DNA from: Methanobacterium sp.
Lineage (GTDB): Archaea; Methanobacteriota; Methanobacteria; Methanobacteriales; Methanobacteriaceae
NCBI GenBank assembly: GCA_003151535.1
Contig: PLXT01000048.1
Span: 1 to 11,624 of the forward strand
DNA: 11,624 nucleotides
Direction of reading: 5' to 3'
The notes under the pieces were generated by a model. It did not search any database and was not told the origin of the DNA. It saw only the letters and a program-made list of their open reading frames with translations. Both the position numbers and the translations under genes were made by a program. Shown in pieces: positions 7,666 to 11,624 of the stretch. Positions within the stretch are counted from its first letter, which is position 1; each line of letters begins with the position of its first letter.

Positions 7666-7848
7666 TTAAGGTTCATCATAAAATATTTCTTTACATTCTA
7701 AACAATAATTAGAATTGTAATTGCTTTTAAACATTGTACCACAACCTTTACAAATAATTTGTTTTAGGGGAGATTTTTTATCCTTATTTAAAGAAAGTGG
7801 ACATTTCCAGTCCATTTTTCTTTTCTCTTTATTTTTTTCTTTTATCAA
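7666..7848 (-). CDS. Small zinc-ribbon protein (paralogue of 9301-9495)
   Basis: 60 residues. After a lysine-rich start and WKCPLSL comes a CKGC knuckle (C33, C36), 12 residues, then a CLEC knuckle (C49, C52). This is a C-X2-C-X12-C-X2-C zinc ribbon expected to bind one metal ion. The start is TTG at 7848, supported by GGGGAG ending 9 bases before it; the ATG at residue 12 has no SD. Only 23 bp separate it from the upstream cupin stop, and its SD lies in that gap, so the two are almost certainly cotranscribed. Its partner is unknown: a ribbon this small could bind nucleic acid or a protein, or act as a metal or redox sensor. The palindrome CCTTAAGG (7664-7671) overlaps its stop codon. Confidence 0.7.
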   Translation of the reverse strand: MIKEKNKEKRKMDWKCPLSLNKDKKSPLKQIICKGCGTMFKSNYNSNYCLECKEIFYDEP

Positions 7849-7871
7849 ATTTGATAACTCCCCAAATTTTT

Positions 7872-8210
7872 TTATACGATTTTTGTAGATTTATTGGGTC
7901 TTGGAACTTTGACTATTAATATTCTCAGATCGTTTTGTCCTTTATTGTACCATGTATGAGGGGTTTTGGCAGGGCTTTCAATCAGAGAATCTTTATTTAC
8001 CATTTCTTTTTCATCTCCAATTTCAACTATGCCCTCACCCTCTAGAACATAGAAAAACACATCAACAGGTGTGATATGTTTTTTTAAGGATTCTCCAGGT
8101 TTAATGGTCATGTGAACGGCTACGGCATTTTCTGTATCATATATTTTGCGTGCATCTACTCCATGAGGGTTTGGAGAGGATTTAATGTCTGCAATTTTAG
8201 ATATTTTCAT
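7872..8210 (-). CDS. Small single-domain cupin
   Basis: 112 residues, the usual size of a one-domain cupin barrel. Motif 1 is seen at PGESLKKHITPVDVFFYVLE (38-57) followed by GEG, where the second histidine and the glutamate of the textbook HxH...E set are changed. Motif 2 is at SPAKTPHTWYNKG (79-91), with the usual PxxxPH histidine. Metal binding is therefore likely but through an altered ligand set. The family covers sugar isomerases, dioxygenases and plain small-molecule binders, so no reaction can be named. Start: ATG at 8210 with AGGTGAT just ahead. It lies between the 35-residue Cys miniprotein (16-bp gap) and the zinc ribbon (23-bp gap) in one minus-strand operon, divergent from a TrmB-type regulator that may control it. 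Confidence 0.82.
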   Translation of the reverse strand: MKISKIADIKSSPNPHGVDARKIYDTENAVAVHMTIKPGESLKKHITPVDVFFYVLEGEGIVEIGDEKEMVNKDSLIESPAKTPHTWYNKGQNDLRILIVKVPRPNKSTKIV

Positions 8211-8226
8211 TTTATCACCTATTTTT

Positions 8227-8334
8227 TTAATCTTTAACTCCGAATGAATAATTAATTACATCTTTAGGGCAGTGATCTATACGTTCACCACATAATATGC
8301 AATTTAAGTCATTCATAGTACTATTAGTAACCAT
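8227..8334 (-). CDS. 35-residue Cys-rich miniprotein
   Basis: A short frame, ATG at 8334 to TAA at 8227, with a compact cysteine pattern: NCILCGERIDHCPKD gives C12, C15, H21 and C22, which could hold a zinc ion or an iron-sulfur centre. A second ATG at 8316 would give 29 residues. Neither start has a strong SD. It ends 16 bp before the cupin start, on the same strand and in the position of a first operon gene. The likely TATA box (8401-8410) is spaced to give a ~45-nt leader before it. The CxxCG signature and the position argue for a real gene; its function is unknown. Confidence 0.5.
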   Translation of the reverse strand: MVTNSTMNDLNCILCGERIDHCPKDVINYSFGVKD

Positions 8335-8400
8335 CTGGTTAACATCAAAACGGTATTTAGTTCAAAAATAACTTGGTATAGATTTCATTTAGTTATTTTC

Positions 8401-8410
8401 TAATATATTT
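8401..8410 (-). promoter_or_regulatory. Candidate TATA box of the miniprotein-cupin-zinc-ribbon operon
   Basis: On the minus strand this reads AAATATATTA. Transcription would begin near 8378, leaving ~45 nt to the ATG at 8334. It sits back to back with the regulator promoter at 8426-8435, so a protein bound between them could affect both directions. Confidence 0.4.
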
Positions 8411-8425
8411 GATCAGATATCCGTA

Positions 8426-8435
8426 ACATATAAAT
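8426..8435 (+). promoter_or_regulatory. TATA box of the TrmB-type regulator
   Basis: ACATATAAAT lies ~30 bases before a predicted start of transcription near 8455-8460, which leaves a short leader containing the SD GGGAGGG (8472-8478). A similar word, ACATGTATAAA (8449-8459), follows 23 bases later; the pair of ACATRTATAAA-like words could also be a regulator site. Confidence 0.5.
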
Positions 8436-8484
8436 GTTTTTTCACTAAACATGTATAAAGTAAGAAAATAAGGGAGGGATTTTC

Positions 8485-9279
8485 ATTCCGCTAAAACAAG
8501 CCACAATAAATGCATTAAAAATATTAGGACTTACTGACTATGAATCTAAAGCATATCTATCCTTAGCTTCTTTAATATCCGCTACTGCTTTAGAAATAAG
8601 CGAAGATTCCGGTGTGCCACTTTCTAGAACATATGATGTACTAAAGAGTTTACATAAAAAAGGATTTTTAGAAATTACGAGAGGTAAACCTTTGATATAT
8701 GGAGTTGTGCCTCCACAAGATGTTTTTGAAAAATCAAGAATGAAAATAAAAGATGAACTCGATGAAGCTGAATCAGAAGTTATAAACATCTATGAAAATC
8801 AAATATCTAAATCTCCCGCCCCTATATGGTTGATTTATGGTTCTGATAAGATTGTAAAAAAAGAGATAGAAATCATTGGTCGTGCTAAGAGTACATTGCA
8901 CATTGCAGCAGGTTTTATGTTTCATGAAGAAGTTGAAAAATTAAATGAAGCTTTGAATAAATCATTAAAAAGAGGAGTTCAGACTAGGATAATAGCAGCA
9001 CCCTACAACATTACCGATGATGAAAAAATAGACATCTCTGAAAATATTAAAAAATTAGATTGTGAAATCAAGACATTCCAAATACCATTCATAAAAGCAA
9101 TTATCAGAGATAAAAAAGAGATGCTATTAATATTCTGTAAATTTAAGGATGGAAGTGTAATATCTCAAACAGCAATAGGTGTATGGAATCAGTATACAGA
9201 ATTCGTAGAAACCATAACCGATTTATATAACCTTGTATGGACCATGGACCTCTTCAACATGGCTACAGATTATAAATAG
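8485..9279 (+). CDS. TrmB-family transcriptional regulator
   Basis: 264 residues if started at the ATT at 8485. Order: winged helix (~7-75) with the family pattern ALKILGLTDYESKAYLSL, VPLSRTYDVLKSLHKKGFLE and a GKPLIYG wing, a charged helix likely to dimerise (~82-106), and a C-terminal effector domain (~112-250). The first in-frame ATG or GTG is the GTG at 8614, which would cut off half the helix-turn-helix. The frame upstream is open back to a TAA at 8461 with no ATG, GTG or TTG. A strong SD GGGAGGG (8472-8478) sits 6 bases before ATT, so AUU initiation is the best reading. TrmB proteins are archaeal regulators of sugar or other metabolic genes; the ligand here is unknown. Divergent from the cupin operon, its probable target, and convergent with the second zinc ribbon. 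Confidence 0.85.
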   Translation: MPLKQATINALKILGLTDYESKAYLSLASLISATALEISEDSGVPLSRTYDVLKSLHKKGFLEITRGKPLIYGVVPPQDVFEKSRMKIKDELDEAESEVINIYENQISKSPAPIWLIYGSDKIVKKEIEIIGRAKSTLHIAAGFMFHEEVEKLNEALNKSLKRGVQTRIIAAPYNITDDEKIDISENIKKLDCEIKTFQIPFIKAIIRDKKEMLLIFCKFKDGSVISQTAIGVWNQYTEFVETITDLYNLVWTMDLFNMATDYK

Positions 9280-9300
9280 ACTCCTATCTTCTGAATAATT

Positions 9301-9495
9301 TTAATGTTTTTTCTCGCAATTAAAGCAATATTCAACATCTCTGTTAGTCTTGAAAACTTTACCGCAATCTTTGCATGCAATCTCTTTTAGTGAACATTCT
9401 TTGTCCACTATATCCAGAGAACATGAACATTTCCATCCCATTTTACCTTTTAATTTTTGTTCAAATGCTTTGTCTTCATCTACTTCTTTAACCAT
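9301..9495 (-). CDS. Small zinc-ribbon protein (paralogue of 7666-7848)
   Basis: 64 residues. WKCSCSLDI (C23, C25), C34, a CKDC knuckle (C41, C44), 12 residues, and a CFNC knuckle (C57, C60). The two knuckles and their 12-residue spacing equal those of the ribbon at 7666-7848, and WKC, LK.I.CK.CG..FK.N and YC..C align along the whole length, so they are paralogues. This copy has seven cysteines against five, which could allow a second metal or a disulfide. Start: ATG at 9495 with SD GGAGG 7 bases ahead. It ends 21 bp from the TrmB-type regulator (convergent) and lies downstream of hcp on the same strand, but the hcp U-tract lies between them. Confidence 0.75.
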   Translation of the reverse strand: MVKEVDEDKAFEQKLKGKMGWKCSCSLDIVDKECSLKEIACKDCGKVFKTNRDVEYCFNCEKKH

Positions 9496-9605
9496 TTAAT
9501 TTCCTCCAAAATTATTTAACTATCCTTTGTTATTGGAATTTTGAAATCAAAATTTTATTGTGATGTTCTTCTAATTTAATATGTCTCTTATTATGATTTG
9601 AAATT

Positions 9606-9613
9606 AAAAAAAA
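9606..9613 (-). terminator. U-tract terminator after hcp
   Basis: Eight T on the minus strand, about 33 bases past the hcp stop codon. The palindrome GGAAATTTCC (9634-9643) lies between the two. Together they suggest that hcp is transcribed alone, with little reading into the zinc-ribbon gene. Confidence 0.45.
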
Positions 9614-9645
9614 TAGTAAAGAATAGGATTAAAGGAAATTTCCAT

Positions 9646-10950
9646 TTATCCTAACATTTTCTTTATGTCTTCTTTAGGGTCTCCTATTGGTGTTAAACCA
9701 TAGTTTTCTACTAAGACATTTAATATGTCTTTGTTAACCCATCCTGGTATTATTGGTCCTAGGTATATTCCTTGTATGTTGAGGGCGAGGAGGCTCCATA
9801 GTATGGCGGCTGCTTTTTGTTCCATCCAGCTTAAAACGAATGTTAATGGTAGGTCGTTTATTTCCATTCCGAAGAGTTCTGATAATGCTACAACAACGTC
9901 TATTCCAACTATTGCATCGTTACATTGTCCAAGATCTATGAGCCTTGGTACTCCTTCTATATCCCCTAGATCCATGTCGTTGAACCTGTACTTTCCACAT
10001 GCAAGTGTAAGTACTATTGTATCTTCAGGTAGATTTTTTACGAACTCTGTATAATAACTTGCCTGTGGTTTTGGTGAATCACATCCTCCTACAACGAAGA
10101 AATGTTTAATTTTACCTGCTTCTACCAGTTCTTTGATCTTTCCTGCAAGTGATAGTATAGTTGAAGCTCCGAATCCTGTTGTTAGAACAGTTTCTCTTGG
10201 TTCTTCTTCTAGATCTGGTAGTGATTTTGCTGTTTCAATTACTGGTGAGAAATTATAATCTTCTATGTGTTTAACTCCAGGTATCTGTGCAACTCCAAGT
10301 GTGAACATTCGTTCTTTGTATTCATCTTGAGGTATGAGTACACAGTTTGATGTTCCAACTATTGCAGCAGGATATTTAGCGAAGGTTTTTTTCTGATCGA
10401 ACCATGGTCCACCTATTTGTCCAACTAAATGTTTGTATTTTCGTAGTCCAGGGTATCCGTGGGCAGGTAAAAGTTCTGAATGGGTGTAAACATTTATTCC
10501 AGTTCCTTCGGTCTGTTTTAATAATTCTTCAAGGGCTTTCATGCTATGTCCGGTAGCAATAATACCTTTACCTTTTACAGATCCGACTTTAACTTCTGTT
10601 GGTGTTGGTTCTCCGTAAGTTTCAATATGAGCTTTTTTTAATAGCTGCATTGCCTTAATATTCATCATGCCAGATTCTGTTGCTAGTTTAACAAACTCTC
10701 CAGCATCGAAGTTAACGTTGGTGAGTGTTGAGTAGAATCCTTTTTCCAAAAATGCATCCACTTCAGGATCTGTGTATCCTAACTCCCTAGCATGGTATAA
10801 ATAGGCTGATATTCCTTTCATTGAGAATAATAAGTTGTCCTGAAGTCTTGCAACTGTAGCTTCCTTACCGCAGACTCCCTTAACAGTACATCCAGTTTCC
10901 ATAGCTGTCTGTGAACACTGGTAACAAAACATATCCAATTTTTCTGGCAT
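9646..10950 (-). CDS. hcp: Hybrid cluster protein (hydroxylamine reductase), class III-type
   Basis: 434 residues from the ATG at 10950, fixed by SD GGAGGAG about 6-7 bases ahead; a TTG at 10965 lies before that SD. The N-terminus holds the CX2CX8CX5C iron-sulfur set (C9, C12, C21, C27). Likely ligands of the hybrid Fe-S-O cluster are all present: H135 (TGHS), E159 (THSELLPAH), C203 (TSNC), C290 (GGCDSP), C318 (ACGKYRF), C343 (LGQCND) and E377 (SWMEQKA). At ~434 residues it lacks the central helical insert of class I proteins (~550), as class III enzymes do. The family reduces hydroxylamine in vitro and acts as an NO reductase or nitrosative/oxidative stress protein in cells. It is cytoplasmic. 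No reductase partner (Hcr) lies beside it. It is divergent from an MsvR-like redox regulator, with a twin operator in between. Confidence 0.95.
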   Translation of the reverse strand: MPEKLDMFCYQCSQTAMETGCTVKGVCGKEATVARLQDNLLFSMKGISAYLYHARELGYTDPEVDAFLEKGFYSTLTNVNFDAGEFVKLATESGMMNIKAMQLLKKAHIETYGEPTPTEVKVGSVKGKGIIATGHSMKALEELLKQTEGTGINVYTHSELLPAHGYPGLRKYKHLVGQIGGPWFDQKKTFAKYPAAIVGTSNCVLIPQDEYKERMFTLGVAQIPGVKHIEDYNFSPVIETAKSLPDLEEEPRETVLTTGFGASTILSLAGKIKELVEAGKIKHFFVVGGCDSPKPQASYYTEFVKNLPEDTIVLTLACGKYRFNDMDLGDIEGVPRLIDLGQCNDAIVGIDVVVALSELFGMEINDLPLTFVLSWMEQKAAAILWSLLALNIQGIYLGPIIPGWVNKDILNVLVENYGLTPIGDPKEDIKKMLG

Positions 10951-10973
10951 AAATTTCTCCTCCAAATTTTATG

Positions 10974-11007
10974 TTCGTTTTAAGACGAATGTTCATTTAT
11001 ATACGAA
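10974..11007. promoter_or_regulatory. Twin operator TTCRT-N6-ACGAA between hcp and msvR
   Basis: Two 16-bp inverted repeats, TTCGT-N6-ACGAA (10974-10989) and TTCAT-N6-ACGAA (10992-11007), start exactly 18 bp apart. The second is extended to GTTCAT/ACGAAC. Box 2 covers a perfect plus-strand TTTATATA (10996-11003), the likely msvR TATA box. Box 1 lies over the probable start of hcp transcription. As I recall, MsvR binding sites described in methanogens are built of TTCG words, which fits. A bound dimer pair would be expected to block both genes. Confidence 0.7.
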
Positions 11008-11013
11008 CAAGAG

Positions 11014-11023
11014 TATTTATAAG
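11014..11023 (-). promoter_or_regulatory. Candidate TATA box of hcp
   Basis: On the minus strand this reads CTTATAAATA. It predicts an hcp transcript starting near 10990, with a ~40-nt leader that includes operator box 1. An alternative is TATATAAA on the minus strand (10996-11003), giving a ~23-nt leader. Confidence 0.45.
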
Positions 11024-11037
11024 TTACGGTTATCATA

Positions 11038-11624
11038 ATGAATTCCAGAGAAAACAATGCGAATAGAATTAAATTTGAGTGGTTAAAAAAAATGGATAAA
11101 AGAGAACCTTTAAAAGATATGCAAATAGAACTGTTCTCCACAACTGAAGGGATCTATGCTATTAACAGCCCTGTAAGGGTTAAAATATTATCTATGCTAA
11201 GGAAGGGAGAATTAAGTTTTGATCAGTTAGTTTCACTTTCCGGAAAGGCAAAATCAACTGTATCAGTTCACCTTAAAAGGATGGTTAATGACAGTATTAT
11301 AGGTTCTAAAACAGACCCACAAGATGCACGTAAAAAGATATTCTTTATTAAATCGGAATACTTGGGCAAGTTATCTGGTAAAAAGGATATTACAGAAAAT
11401 ATTGAAGAATTTGTTTCAAGTTACGTTGACAGCAAAGGTGATCCATACGAATTTTTCAGACTCATATTCCACACCATACGTGTATCCCTTATAAGACAAG
11501 GAATAGATATCGACCCAATATTATACGAAGCAGGTGTTAAGGTCGGAGAAACATTATACAAAAACGTTAAGGATCCTGATATAAACAAATTGGCCGAAAA
11601 CATTGCAATGTTCTGGGAAACCCA
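11038..11624 (+). CDS. msvR: MsvR-like regulator (winged HTH + V4R), 3' end missing
   Basis: 195 codons are open to the window edge. Residues ~38-106 form an ArsR-like winged helix: IYAINSPVRVKILSML, then SGKAKSTVSVHLKRM as recognition helix, and a wing with KKIFFI. From ~138 begins what looks like a V4R domain (RLIFHTIRVSLIRQGIDIDP, then LYEAGVKVGETLY). HTH+V4R is the layout of MsvR, a methanogen regulator that senses redox state through cysteines in the V4R part and is coded divergently from the oxidative-stress genes it controls. Here the divergent neighbour is hcp. No cysteine occurs in the visible part; the sensing residues, if present, lie beyond the edge. Start: ATG at 11038, with a ~12-nt leader and no clear SD. 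The ATG at 11092, after GAGTGGT, is an alternative. Another V4R regulator subfamily cannot be excluded. Confidence 0.78.
   Translation, partial: MNSRENNANRIKFEWLKKMDKREPLKDMQIELFSTTEGIYAINSPVRVKILSMLRKGELSFDQLVSLSGKAKSTVSVHLKRMVNDSIIGSKTDPQDARKKIFFIKSEYLGKLSGKKDITENIEEFVSSYVDSKGDPYEFFRLIFHTIRVSLIRQGIDIDPILYEAGVKVGETLYKNVKDPDINKLAENIAMFWET

Noticed and set aside
8538..8789. 83-codon antisense frame within the TrmB-type regulator
   Set aside because: The opposite strand has a clear winged-helix domain through the same bases; the antisense translation is low-complexity serine-rich.
9725..10054. 109-codon plus-strand frame opposite hcp
   Set aside because: hcp is unmistakable on the other strand, including cluster ligands in this very stretch.
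10951..10965. hcp start at the TTG at 10965
   Set aside because: The TTG is part of the region containing SD GGAGGAG that directs the ATG at 10950.

Overview
The window looks like part of a methanogenic archaeon of the order Methanobacteriales, probably Methanobacterium or a close relative. The evidence is low GC with archaeal TATA boxes and U-tract terminators, a pseudomurein-binding-repeat tail at the left edge, a large adhesin-like beta-helix surface protein, a class III-type hybrid cluster protein, and a methanogen-type HTH+V4R regulator. No rRNA, tRNA, CRISPR array or intact insertion sequence was seen.

Left part (1-4840). The window opens in the 3' end of a pseudomurein-binding-repeat gene (+). 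Convergent to it is a 374-residue membrane protein (-) that I read as a pentameric ligand-gated ion channel (Cys-loop superfamily) homologue. Next comes a 685-residue multi-membrane-span PAS/HisKA_2 sensor histidine kinase (-) with no response regulator beside it. Two related copies of a ~46-bp sequence lie on either side of the kinase gene. The ~1 kb upstream of the kinase is mostly non-coding and holds what may be a broken gene remnant.

Middle (4839-7665). A well-expressed-looking gene (consensus TATA, strong SD, U-tract terminator) encodes a secreted, membrane-anchored adhesin-like protein. Thirteen near-identical STFTNNTA/GGAI repeats have a mosaic pattern suggesting internal recombination. 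About 600 bp of mostly empty DNA follows, with local hairpins and one doubtful 49-codon frame of unusual codon use.

Right part (7666-11624) looks like a redox/metal-stress neighbourhood. A minus-strand operon encodes a 35-residue Cys-rich miniprotein, a small cupin and a 60-residue zinc ribbon. It diverges from a TrmB-type regulator that appears to start at AUU. A second, paralogous zinc ribbon (64 residues) lies convergent to that regulator. Then comes the hybrid cluster protein (hcp), divergent from an MsvR-like regulator cut by the window end. The 87-bp hcp/msvR spacer carries two copies of TTCRT-N6-ACGAA spaced exactly 18 bp apart and overlapping both promoters, a strong candidate operator.

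The most striking items are the archaeal ion-channel homologue, the twin operator between hcp and msvR, the AUU start, the three Cys-rich miniproteins, and the recombining adhesin repeat array.
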